A stretch of DNA of 64,000 nt from Lycium barbarum. Taxonomy: Eukaryota > Streptophyta > Magnoliopsida > Solanales > Solanaceae. Location: assembly GCF_019175385.1 (NCBI RefSeq), contig NC_083345.1, positions 11,757,205 to 11,821,204 on the forward strand. Reading direction: 5' to 3'. Shown piece by piece: positions 49,180 to 59,110 of the stretch (positions are counted from its first letter, which is position 1; each line of letters starts with the position of its first letter). The position numbers and the translations under genes are program-made. The notes beneath the pieces were generated by a model. The model ran no database searches. It saw only the letters and a list, made by a program, of their open reading frames with translations, and was not told the DNA's origin.

Positions 49180-49530
49180 AGACGCTCCATGTTACGGCCC
49201 GTAACTCATGTTACGGTCCGTATCATGAAGCGTAACAGGAAAAAAGAAAAAAATAAAAAAATCACTGAAGGGTGAGGAAGAGTGTTACGGTACAAGTTAC
49301 GGTCCGTCGTACGTATTACGGACCGTAACCCTGGGTCGTAACGTTGATACAAAATCTGGGCTTCACTGGAAATTTTCAACATGTTACGCCAGGTGATACG
49401 GACCGTAACACGAGTTACGATCCGTCGATTGGACTGCCAGGTCATTAATGAATAAGTGAAACGGGGTCGTTTGATGGACCATAACACAAGATACGGTCCG
49501 TATCTCAGGATACGGTCCGTAACAGGTAAC
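49180..49530. repeat. palindrome array between pol and the extra ORF
   Basis: Motifs such as GTTACGGCCCGTAAC, GTTACGGTCCGTATC and GATACGGACCGTAAC are repeated. This cluster lies just upstream of the pyrimidine-rich leader of the extra ORF. Confidence 0.92.
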
Positions 49531-49544
49531 GTAATTGTCGGAAA

Positions 49545-49763
49545 TGTTTAAATACATTACCGACGGTTCCCATTTCAAATTAAAAGGATTCTTAAAACGT
49601 TTTTCAACTCCTTCTCCCTCATAAATCCTCTCTTCTCTTCTTCACATCCTCCTCTCTTCATCTTCCATTCTCCCCCATATTTCTCTAAAAATCTCTTTAC
49701 TATCTTCTTATCACAATCCCTGTTGTAAGTTTGAGTTTCACCCTTACAATCGCCAACGATCAG
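49545..49763 (+). promoter_or_regulatory. putative promoter and leader exon of the extra ORF
   Basis: TTTAAATACATTAC at about 49547-49560 could be a TATA box. 49600-49735 is C/T-rich (CTCCTTCTCCCTC, CATCTTCCATTCTCC), like a plant 5' UTR. It ends ACGATCAG/GTATTAC, a good splice donor at 49764. This suggests that the extra ORF is expressed from its own spliced transcript. Confidence 0.55.
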
Positions 49764-50766
49764 GTATTACATGTCTTTGCTCTTTTCTTTTAGCTATCAA
49801 TGCGATTTCTATGATGCTCATGAGTAATTTCGTATAATATGCGTTAAAATTCGTGTTTTGGGCTGTGTTGGTTGAGTTTGAATTTCAATTGATAAGTTAT
49901 GGGGGATTTGACAATGGTTGAGGGTTGGGATTGGTATTGGTGCTGTTTAAAAGATTCTTGGGCACGAGCAATTGCTTCCCACTGAATTAGAGGGCAAATC
50001 CGGTTAAAGGTTTCATTTTTGAAATTACTAAATCGGTTTGCCACCCAACTGTTCGATAAAAGTCCCCAATAAAAACTTTAATAAAACCGGGTGAAGTCTG
50101 AGTAACCCGAGGCATGTGAGGGGATATAATATTGTTTTACAACATACCCATGGGACATTAAGTCCAAAATCTTGGCCTCGTGCTTAAAACGAGAAAATTT
50201 GGCCAAGTCATTTGTTTGCTAATCTGTTGCCCGTCATTATGTGTTACGGACCGTAACGTACGTTACGGACCGTAACATCGCACCGTAACACCGATAATTT
50301 CCATGAAAACTTTCTGGAAATTTGGCTGATGTTACGATGGGATGTTACGGTCCGTATCCTATGTTACGGACCGTAACACCACACCGTAACATCGATGGAT
50401 TCCATGAAAACCTTCTGGAATTTTGACAGACGTTACGGTGAGGTGTTACGGACCGTAACACGAGTGACGGACCGTAACATCATACCGTAACACCTCTCAA
50501 ATTTCCAGTAACGTTTCTGAAAATTTTGATCATGTTACGGTGAGACGTTACGAACCGTATCCTACGATACGGACCGTCGACTGTGTTACGGTCCCTTTGC
50601 TTAATTGAACCATTTCAGTTACGGATGAAGATACGGCCCGTAACACCATCGACGGTCCGTCGACTGTGTTACGGTACCTAACCTAATTAAAGTCTTTGGC
50701 TTAAATTCATAAGGTGTAAAAATTTTACAACTTCTCGTACATCATATCTAACTTTTCCTTCCACAG
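49764..50766 (+). other. putative leader intron with palindrome array
   Basis: A GT donor at 49764 and an AG acceptor (TTCCACAG at 50759-50766) bracket 1003 bp, two bases before the ATG at 50769. The array at 50235-50670 inside it includes two exact GTTACGGACCGTAAC copies 19 bp apart (50243-50257 and 50262-50276). The design parallels the intron at 29015-29782. Confidence 0.65.
50235..50670. repeat. palindrome array inside the leader intron
   Basis: Dense GTTACGG(A/T)CCGTAAC and variants (GATACGGACCGTCGA, GTTACGGTCCC). Spacers share TTTCTGGAAATTT-like phrases with the LTR arrays, showing common origin. Confidence 0.93.
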
Positions 50767-50768
50767 GT

Positions 50769-52979
50769 ATGGGTAAACCACGACAATCAAAGAAGGCTTC
50801 ACCTAAGGTCGCGCAAAAAGGAAAAGGTCGTGTTGCAAGCAAGGTAACCTCACGGCTGCGCGACGACGATCTGATCAAGGACGCCAGGCCTAAAAAGAGG
50901 CCGGTCGCACCCAGCAAGCCACCCCCACCAGTTGCACCCAGCCAACCAGACCCACAATCAGAAAGTTCCTCCTCGACTGAGGAGTTAAGAGAGTCGAGCT
51001 CGTCGAGTTCGTCGAGCCAAAGTGAACCCCAGCGGGCTATCACACCAACACACCGACCTCAACCACCCATTAGACAGCCTACTGCGGAGGAGCGCGAAAA
51101 AGAGCGCAAACAGGAAAGAAGGAAACTTGACATTCGGCTGCAAGCTATGACTGAGAAGATCCTCCGGTTTAATGTGGAGGGATCTGAAGATTTGTATAAC
51201 AAGGGGTGTGAGCGGGTAAAAGGTAAGGGAATGGACCCAAGGCGGAGTATTTTCGAGGAACGGAATGTCATTTTCGATGGAATCGAAGGATATCCCGGCA
51301 TTAGTGATACTATCCGATTCTACAAGTTGGAGTTTTTGAAAAACCCCGTTGGGTCCTACATATCGGTTTTTGTTAGGGAATTCTACGCTTCATATGGGGC
51401 AGTTGTATTCAAAGTAGTGAAGAAAGGGCAGCGAGCAACTCAAGTACCGGCAATGAATGAGGTTGTATTCCGGACAAAGAAGATAGATGTCTCTCCATCG
51501 GCTATAAATAAAACACTATTCGGGGAAGATTATATAGAGCCTACAGCAGCGGAAGAAGGGGATTTTGCCTACAAAATTGAACAGAAGGATACAATCCCCG
51601 TCCGAAAATGGGTAGCTTCTGTTATTGCACGGACAACAGATCCTGAATGGGCCATAGTGCCAAAGTTGACAGCCACCACGCGGATTTGGAAAAACACCCT
51701 AACGCCAGAGGCAAAGTTTTGGTGGCAAATTGTTCTGTTCCGAATCCGTCCTACCCAATCAGATAATTATTTGACTCCAGAAAGGGTTGTTCTTGTGGCT
51801 TCCATAATGTCGCGATATAAGATCAACTTCGGGCGACTGATAGCCGAAGACCTCCGAGAGAGAGCCACCCAGCCGGCCACTTCCCTCATTCATCCATGCC
51901 TGCTTACGCTACTATGCTTGCGTGCAGAACCAGAACCCCTACCCCATATCGATCACAGTGTGATTGCCAGCCATATTTATGACATCACAAAAGGGAAAGA
52001 TGAGATGTTCAGCCAGGGTTCGTTGCCCTCTGCATCGGTTTCTGAGGTGCCGGAGGGGCCTACGGGATCAGATGTTATACCCTTGGCTATCATGGGTGAA
52101 GAGGGAGCTGCTGCGGATCAGCACACAGATTCTGAGGCTCCACCGGCTGATCATGCTACACAGCCTATGCCACCTCCAGCCGCACCTACTTCGGGTGGTC
52201 CTACCTCTTCCACTGGAGCAAGCCCAGCACCACCGCAGGCAACACCAGGAGTCCCACCCGAGCTTGCGAGAAAAATGATGTTCAACCGGGACAATTTTGG
52301 GGCAGTGGTCCTGCAAGAGGATCGCACAGATAGGCAGGTCAAGCAGATCATGACTGAGCTAAAATTATACACAAAAAGGGCTATTGATGCAGCGCTGCGA
52401 CCGATAAAAGAACAAATGGCTGCGGACCACCTACAAATCCACTCCCGAATAGATGGTATTGAGGGCAGGATGACTGAGCTGACTAGGACACACCCTACAT
52501 TGGAATTGGGCGCTATTCGGAGTGAGTTGCGGTCTGTCAAGGATGATGTGCAGAAATTGAAGGCCCAGGAAGTGGCTGTGGCGACAGAACAGGTTCCTAA
52601 AGTACACACGGAGTTGGTACAGAGCCTATACCAGCCGGTTCAGAGCCTACTAGGGGATGATGACAACGAAGACACGGTTGAGGAACAGCACGACGAAGAG
52701 TTGGAGGAGGATATCCCCTCTGTGGACAAAGGGAAGCGAAGTAGAGCATCGCCAGATCTCGAGCCCATTCTCCAAAGTCTTGATCCATATGCTGAGTTGC
52801 ACCCACAGAATGAGGAAGAAGAGCGGCGTACTTTGAAAAGAATCCGCCAGGAGTCCCGGTTAAGTTCCGACACCGCAGGAGCTACTTCTAGCTCAGCTCA
52901 GCCCATTGAGACGGCTCACCGTATTTCTCCCCCACCCACTGATCCACCCCATGATGCTGCGACAGATCCGAGTGCCTAG
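50769..52979 (+). CDS. Athila extra ORF in the env-like position: PF20167-like 'putative plant transposon protein' (736 aa)
   Basis: This intact frame begins two bases after a splice acceptor. Residues 1-45 are strongly basic (GKPRQSKKASPKVAQKGKGR, NLS-like). 50-110 is a Pro/Ser linker with a serine run. About 130-400 is the domain known as 'putative plant transposon protein' (GSYISVFVREFYASYG, VSPSAINKTLFGEDY, TPEAKFWWQIVLFRIRP, ERVVLVASIM). About 530-620 is a predicted coiled coil (TDRQVKQIMTELKLYTKRAI, IHSRIDGIEGRMTEL). The C-terminus is acidic, then basic. There is no signal peptide or membrane segment, so 'envelope' is a position name only; a nuclear DNA- or RNA-associated role fits better. 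Function is unknown. Confidence 0.85.
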   Translation: MGKPRQSKKASPKVAQKGKGRVASKVTSRLRDDDLIKDARPKKRPVAPSKPPPPVAPSQPDPQSESSSSTEELRESSSSSSSSQSEPQRAITPTHRPQPPIRQPTAEEREKERKQERRKLDIRLQAMTEKILRFNVEGSEDLYNKGCERVKGKGMDPRRSIFEERNVIFDGIEGYPGISDTIRFYKLEFLKNPVGSYISVFVREFYASYGAVVFKVVKKGQRATQVPAMNEVVFRTKKIDVSPSAINKTLFGEDYIEPTAAEEGDFAYKIEQKDTIPVRKWVASVIARTTDPEWAIVPKLTATTRIWKNTLTPEAKFWWQIVLFRIRPTQSDNYLTPERVVLVASIMSRYKINFGRLIAEDLRERATQPATSLIHPCLLTLLCLRAEPEPLPHIDHSVIASHIYDITKGKDEMFSQGSLPSASVSEVPEGPTGSDVIPLAIMGEEGAAADQHTDSEAPPADHATQPMPPPAAPTSGGPTSSTGASPAPPQATPGVPPELARKMMFNRDNFGAVVLQEDRTDRQVKQIMTELKLYTKRAIDAALRPIKEQMAADHLQIHSRIDGIEGRMTELTRTHPTLELGAIRSELRSVKDDVQKLKAQEVAVATEQVPKVHTELVQSLYQPVQSLLGDDDNEDTVEEQHDEELEEDIPSVDKGKRSRASPDLEPILQSLDPYAELHPQNEEEERRTLKRIRQESRLSSDTAGATSSSAQPIETAHRISPPPTDPPHDAATDPSA

Positions 52980-54672
52980 TGCGCTCCAGGGAGGCCCTCC
53001 ATTTTTTTTAATGCGTTATATTGATGCTTTGAGGGCAATGCATGCTTTTAAGTTGGGGGTGTAGTATTTACTGATTGGTTGTTGGGATTGCTGTTTTAGT
53101 ATACTGGAGATTGTTTTTAGTATTTTTGTTTTGATGGGTATTTTATCCCAAAATTGTGATAATAAGCATGTGTTTAAGACAATTGTTATTGTTTTGTTTT
53201 GTTGGTATTATTTTTATTAGCAAGTATGTGTTAGGACGTTCTTCGGTTGTTCTTTGCTATGTGTTTCTATTCCCGAAGAATGCTATGTGTATGTTAAACC
53301 TAGCATGTTTAGGATGTTTAATATAGAAGTAAAGTAATGATGACTTAAGTGGTAGTGGTCCGTGTTTCTAGCATAGATATAAATGGTTTTTACAAGTTCA
53401 ATGATATCCCTCCGAAAAATAATTTGTGATATACATCAAAAATGAGTTGTTGATATTGACATGTATGGTTCTTTTAATGACATTGCAAAGAAAGGGTGTT
53501 TATGCATATGAAATCTTCAAACGGAAATGAAGTCGGAATATTTAAACAATCCTTATACCATTGTGTGGTGAGTTTTTAGCTTCTATTTGCATATGATGCT
53601 TGCAATCTAGAACTTGCCCGGTTGGTCGTGCGTGAATTCTAAAGAGAATTTGATTGTGAAGTGATCTTAGGCTTTCTTTGTATTAACCCCCAAGTATCTT
53701 AAATGAGCCTGGCCCGTACAGAAAATGATCCCTAGTCTCCCATTTTTGAGCCTATAGACTTTTTCTTCGATTAACCATGAACTAACCTATTTCCCTTTTG
53801 TGAATAATCCCATTTGGCACCAAGTCCCTCCTTGACACGGAAGAATGACAAATGAGGCTAAAAGCCTAAGTTGGGGGTGACAAGTCAAAAGTGCGGAAAA
53901 TGAGGCTAAAAGCCTAAGTTGGGGGTGATAAGTCAAGATGCGAAAAATGAGGCCAAAGGCCTATTGAGGGTGATCACGAATATAAAGGGACATAATTCAG
54001 CGTGGATAAAAAAAAAATTTTTTAGATATATAGGTATATAAGTTCTAAATAAATCCACGCTAAAGATGGAGGGTCGGAAATGATAGGAAGAATGATGAAT
54101 GAAGTCAAAAAGAAGTGTCGAGGAGAGTGAGTCACCGATACCCAAATATTCATCCTACCCGTCCCTAAGCCAACGTTACAAGCCCAAAAAGTCCTAATGT
54201 GATCACGATCAAATTGTTCAGAGTTGAATGCATGGAAAATAAAGGCAAGCCTATGGTTTGTGCACGCATGGTATGCAAATTTCTTTGTGAGTGTGAGTGT
54301 TCTTCTGTCTCTTTAGTCTTCTGTCCCATTTATATCGTAAATGTGTGTTGGGACATACTTTGGTCTATGTGAGGGCATAAGGATTGTAGGTTTCAAAGTA
54401 ACTGGCTTTCTGGAAGTTGAAATTCATGTGCATAGAGACCACCGTACTATGATTGTGTCATTAATTGAGGTTGCATGGTTAATTGAAATTTTTCTGAAAT
54501 GTGCGTTTTGTGTCACAAACAGGAGATGGATAAGAGCCTAAATATTTTTCTTGGATCGAAGAGTCCGTGCTAACAACACATGCCAAACCCACCGTAGTCA
54601 TTCTTATTTTGCTAAGATGTCGTGTGTTAGTAGCGAGTATTGTTGTAGTTGCTTGAGGACAAGCAAAAGCTT
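52980..54672 (+). other. Athila 3' non-coding region with repeated polypurine-like motifs
   Basis: There is no gene. AAGTTGGGGGTG occurs at 53050, 53868, 53916 and, as the true tract, at 54673. Between 53820 and 53960 a 46-49 bp unit (GAGGCTAAAAGCCTAAGTT) is repeated two to three times. The remainder is AT-rich. Confidence 0.8.
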
Positions 54673-54685
54673 AAGTTGGGGGTGT
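54673..54685 (+). other. Athila polypurine tract
   Basis: AAGTTGGGGGTGT abuts the 3' LTR start at 54686. Three upstream copies exist. Confidence 0.85.
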
Positions 54686-56223
54686 TGATGTGCCGTGAAT
54701 TTTAGCACATTTTATGCCTTTGTAACTAGACATGTTGCTTGATTTTAAGTGTTTTTACATTGTTTCTTATGTTATTTTTGTGTTTTATAGGGTTGATTAA
54801 CTAAGGATTGGAAATGAGAAGTAATGCTGAAAAAACGGACAAATTGGAGCTAAGCGACGCTCCGTAACTCATGTTACGGACCGTAACAGGGTCCGTAACT
54901 CATATTACGGTCCGTACCTTTGAACCGTAACAGGGCCTGAATTTCCAGAAAGTTTTCATTGAAACCATCACTGTTACGGTGGAGTGTTACGGTCCGTAAC
55001 TCATGTTACGGTCCGTAACATGTCACCGTAACATGAGCTAAATTTCCAGAGAGTTTCAATAAAACCTTCAGTGTTACGGTTTAGTGTTACGGTCCGTAAC
55101 GCATGTTACGGTCCGTAACCCTTCACCGTAACATCATCCAAAATTCCAGAGAGTTGCCAAGTAATTGTCACCACTTACGCTTCAGAAGGACGGACCGTAA
55201 CACAGGGTACGGTCCGTCGCATGGTGGCCGTAACGTCAAAGTGGTCAAATGACAAAATGAAGGACGGACCGTAACCTAAGTTACGGTCCGTAACAATGCG
55301 GCGTAAGGGCATTTTTGTCCCGAAACTTGGCGCGAATTTTGGCTCTATAAATACATAATGTAGGGTTTTAATTCAAAATTTCAGATTTTATTTTAGAGGC
55401 ATAAACCCTAGGTTTTTAATCTTGAAGTGGTTGGAGCATTTAAGGCAACAACTTCACTCTCATTCCATCTTGTATTAGTATTGTAAGTGTATTATGTTAA
55501 TCTTTAAGCTTTTTCTATCAAGAAACATTATGAGTAGCTAATTTCAATTCTAAGGTTGTGAATCCCATGATGGGTATTATGTGAATGGGTTTCTATTATT
55601 GATATATGCATAATGGTTGTTGTTATTTATTCTATCTTTGAGTTGTAACGTTGGGTAATGATTGCAAGCATTAGCCGAAGCCATTATATTGACTTTTCTT
55701 GGGAAAGAGAGTCAATATTGGTAAGATTGAATAACAATGACTCGAGGCGTTAACCCTCGTTTAATAGACTAACTTAGGAATAAGAATAAGTCTAAATTGG
55801 CATCATTGGTCGCTCTTCGATTGTAACTCTTTTATATTCGGAAGAATCATAAAGAGGAAATACTGCTTAACTGTTCGGAAACATTAAGAAGTCTTTAAGA
55901 GACCAAGTGCATATTCATAGAACAACCATTAGAAGTATATCACTTTGAAACCTGAAGCATAATATCTAATCAAATTGGGGAACACAACCTTAGTCTCTCT
56001 CTCTCACATTAATTACATTTTAAGTCAAAGTATTAAATTACATTATTCAACAATCAATTCAAACTATCCGGAATAGGATTAAAGCATCTAAAGACCGGTA
56101 TCGCATACGATTAGTAATCTTTTCGCTCCATATTCCCTGTGGGATTCGACCCCAACCTTGTTGGGTTACTATATTTGACAACGTCCGCTTTACGCCATTA
56201 ATAGGTGTAATTTGAGCGTATCA
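54686..56223 (+). repeat. Athila 3' LTR
   Basis: 1538 bp, TGATGTGCCGTG...TTTGAGCGTATCA. It matches the 5' LTR closely. The length difference (29 bp) is explained by one extra ~31 bp palindrome segment here near 54877-54908 and a 2 bp difference in another unit. Confidence 0.95.
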
Positions 56224-56228
56224 GGCCC

Positions 56229-59015
56229 ACACATCGAGATTTTTTTGGGACATCTGAAAAGTCATATGAATCACATATGTGGAGTTAAACGCAACTCAAG
56301 AAGGACCCTTGGGCCAAATAAAAGTGGAAGTCTTCCAAACGAATATTTTTAAGAAAACGTTTTCGGGTGATCTGACTTTTAGGGGCAAAAACGGTATTAT
56401 AAGTTTGGAATTTGGTAAAATACCAAGAAATAGAAGTTGTAGATAATTGAATTAGCTTTCCAACCATAGGTCGTGGGTTCCCAGGTGACGTCGGTACAAG
56501 GAGATATGGACATTGTAAGGCAGAAAGGTCGAGATGAACAGTGATATCGGCCCAACCCGACTTCAAATCGGTTTTCTCTCCACATTTCAGACCAAATCAC
56601 ACCCATAAACATTTAGAACATTCTAGAGAGAGAAAGGGAGGAGAAATTTAGAGAGAAATCAATTTTGACCAAAATCTAAGCCCCGAATCGCGAAGCTCAT
56701 GAAGGGAAAAGTGTTGTACGCTGCGCTGTCTTCAATTTGAGCTAAAAATCAACCAAGGAGGAGGGTGATAACGTGGTGTCTGAATTCTTAAGGTATGGAT
56801 AATGTTCCTTTTCATTGCTAACAAGTTTATTTAAAGTTTTAACGAATTAGAACGGGAAAATAGCGATATAAATTCGTCCGTTGGCATTGTGAATTATGGA
56901 ATGAGATTTGAAGAGAATTTTGGATGGAAATAAATGTAGTTCACTTGTAGAATGTGGAGGAAAAATGGTTTAAGATGGCATGAAAAATTGTTGGAAAATG
57001 ATTATAGGAACTTATGTGATTTTAATGTAATTTTATGTAAATATGGAAATGAAGTTTTAAATGTGAATGGCTATGTTGGTTGGTGGATTTGGAGGGATGC
57101 AAGTCCATATTAGCATGAAAGGTTGGTTGTTATGGGAAGTTTTGTGATTTTATGGTAGATTTATGTAATTATGAAAATGAAATTGTTAAGGTGCAAATTA
57201 TGATTATGGTTGATGAAATTGGAAGGTGGAAATATGTTATGAATATGTATGTTGAAGATTAGAAGTTTTGGATGGATTATGGTTTGGTGGAAAATTTGTA
57301 TATTTTGTATATTTTGTGAATATTTTGTAAAATGATATGGAATGTTCCGAATTGTATTGGAGTGATCTTGATTAGTAAATGAATATGAGAATGTTGGTAT
57401 TGAATTGAAAATGTGAAGTTGGAATGAAAACTATTACACTATGTTGGAAAGGAGACTAGTTATGCTATATTGTGTTTTGTGATGATTATTGATATTGTTG
57501 TTGGTATGGTTGTTGATATTTGAGCCGAGTTAAATCTCGGGGATGTTGTATTTATAGGGGAGATGCTGCCCAAATTTTTGTAGACAAGTATTGGTTAAGA
57601 TTGAAATCTTAAAGCCTTACAATTAACATTTGGTAATTGTGACCAAATTGTAGATTTTGGCGAATTTGAAACTTGATTTTGGAGACGTGTATGAAGCGGA
57701 AAAGGTATGTAAGGCTTCACCCTTCCTTCTTTGGCATGTCTTAGGCATAATAGGGTGGATACGAGCCTCGGGGACAATCATATTCCTAGAATTCTGAGTT
57801 TAAAGTTGACCCTTTTTCATTCAGTAGAATTGAATTAAATATTGTATGAAATGTTGAAAAATTGCCTAAACATCTAGAACTTGCACAAATAGGACCCGAC
57901 TACCTTAAGACTCTCACAAGTGACGTCATGAAATGTAACGTATGTAAATCGTGTACGCCACCTCATTTGACCCGAGGTGGGCCCATTATTCCCGGATTTT
58001 CTTAATTGTTTCGTTTATCGAACGATAAGTATTGTAACTATTCTAATGAGAATATTTTTGTGATGATTATGATGAACATGATTTTTCCTTGGGCTCTCCG
58101 GCATGCTTATATGATATGTATATGTACATGGGGGGAGGGAGGGAGATATGAGGGGAAGGGATATATGTTGCGCTATAGACGCGTTGCCACCTGGTCAGCT
58201 GGCGTTATATCATCCCGGACGCGGGATATACGGGCGAGCCGACGTATTTCGGCGCTATGTGGGCGAGCCGGCGTTGTTCGGCGCTATGATATGATATGAT
58301 ATGATATGATATGATATGACACGATATGACATGACAGGATATGAGTTCTATTTTCTATGTCTATGAAAAAGAAATGTTTTTTTTAAAAACAAAAGAAAAT
58401 TTAGCGGGGGAAAAGTCAAGCATGCATGGTATCTGGCCAAAAAGGCATTCCTATGTACAGGTTACTTTCTTACCTCCTCACACGTTCTATGAGCCCATGA
58501 TGTTGTTAATTATATTTAATGTTGCTTAGTATGCTGTTTCTATGCCTTACATACTCGGTACATTATTCGTACTGACGTCCCTTCTTGCGGACGCTGCGTT
58601 TCATGCCGCGCAGGTCAACAGACAGACGGGTTTAATCCCTAGGAGCTTCACCAGCTGTTCCTTGAGAGTGCTCCAGTTGATCCGGAGCTTCAGCCTATTG
58701 GTACTACTTTTGTGTATATAATCGGGCACGGCAGAACCCGGCCCTTCCTATGTATATATGCACTTTGTTTAGAGGCTCGTAGACAGATATGTACAGTTAG
58801 ATGTTTTGTACTTTGGATTGTCCTCGTCGCTGTATAACGTGCTAACAAAGTTTATTAGCCTATGTTTATAAATAGCTACTAATGTTAATGTTCACGAAAA
58901 AAAAATATATGGTATAGTTCATACGGCCCACTGAGGAATAGAGGTAAAATGATAGATACGGGGTGCTCGGTACAAGTATCGGGTACTCGTCATGGCCTCT
59001 AGTTGGGTCGTGACA
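56229..59015. other. right part of the split solo LTR
   Basis: Non-coding. It contains a TTTGGAATTTGG-type phrase also seen in the solo LTR at 10548. This implies related LTR families. The short frames here have no domains. Confidence 0.7.
58284..58340. repeat. (ATGAT)n-type pentanucleotide microsatellite
   Basis: About seven perfect ATATG/GATAT units followed by degenerate GACAC and GACAT copies. Confidence 0.9.
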
Positions 59016-59110
59016 TTAGTGATACATCTGTAAGTTGTGAGGAAACTAGATCCAGTTCTCAGGCTATTGCATTTTCTCCATTGGAGCAGCAAGTGCTGAA
59101 GAAGGTTGTT

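Larger units (their letters stand above)
41845..56223 (+). mobile_element. Ty3/gypsy LTR retrotransposon, Athila-type, 14.4 kb
   Basis: The LTRs are 41845-43353 (1509 bp) and 54686-56223 (1538 bp). GGCCC is duplicated exactly at 41840-41844 and 56224-56228. A tRNA-Asp-type primer site, gag, a complete pol ORF, an extra ORF after pol in the envelope position, and a polypurine tract occur in order. RT precedes integrase, which defines Ty3. Primer site, gag motifs and the extra ORF indicate the Athila lineage. The LTRs differ by roughly a dozen substitutions plus palindrome-array changes, so it is a young insertion. Gag is broken, so the copy is probably not autonomous. Confidence 0.95.
41795..59015. 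mobile_element. chromovirus-type solo LTR, split by the Athila element
   Basis: It begins TGTTATATCCCG at 41795 and ends GGGTCGTGACA at 59015. TTAGT is duplicated exactly at 41790-41794 and 59016-59020. The LTR body is 41795-41844 plus 56229-59015 (about 2.8 kb with one GGCCC). It has no primer site, coding domain or second copy, so it is a solo LTR. It contains a G-rich GGGCGAGCCG repeat at about 58229-58285 and a GATAT-type microsatellite. Confidence 0.88.
41743..59110 (+). pseudogene. captured exon, MSH3-like (interrupted by the nested LTR elements)
   Basis: Part one is 41743-41794 and part two is 59021-about 59095. Joining them after removing the solo LTR and one TTAGT copy gives an uninterrupted frame across the junction. 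It reads GNHRSKLTGDVAGELSDTS, then CEETRSSSQAIAFSPLEQQV. The PLEQQV motif resembles the start of the mismatch-recognition part of plant MSH3, recalled from family knowledge. The downstream MSH3 sequence does not follow, so at most a small fragment was taken. Joining splice sites are uncertain; identity is tentative, but frame continuity is directly visible. Confidence 0.45.

Noticed and set aside
50769..52979. True retroviral envelope protein
   Set aside because: No signal peptide or transmembrane helix is visible. The protein is basic, Pro/Ser-rich and coiled-coil, with a PF20167-like domain. 'Env-like' describes position only.
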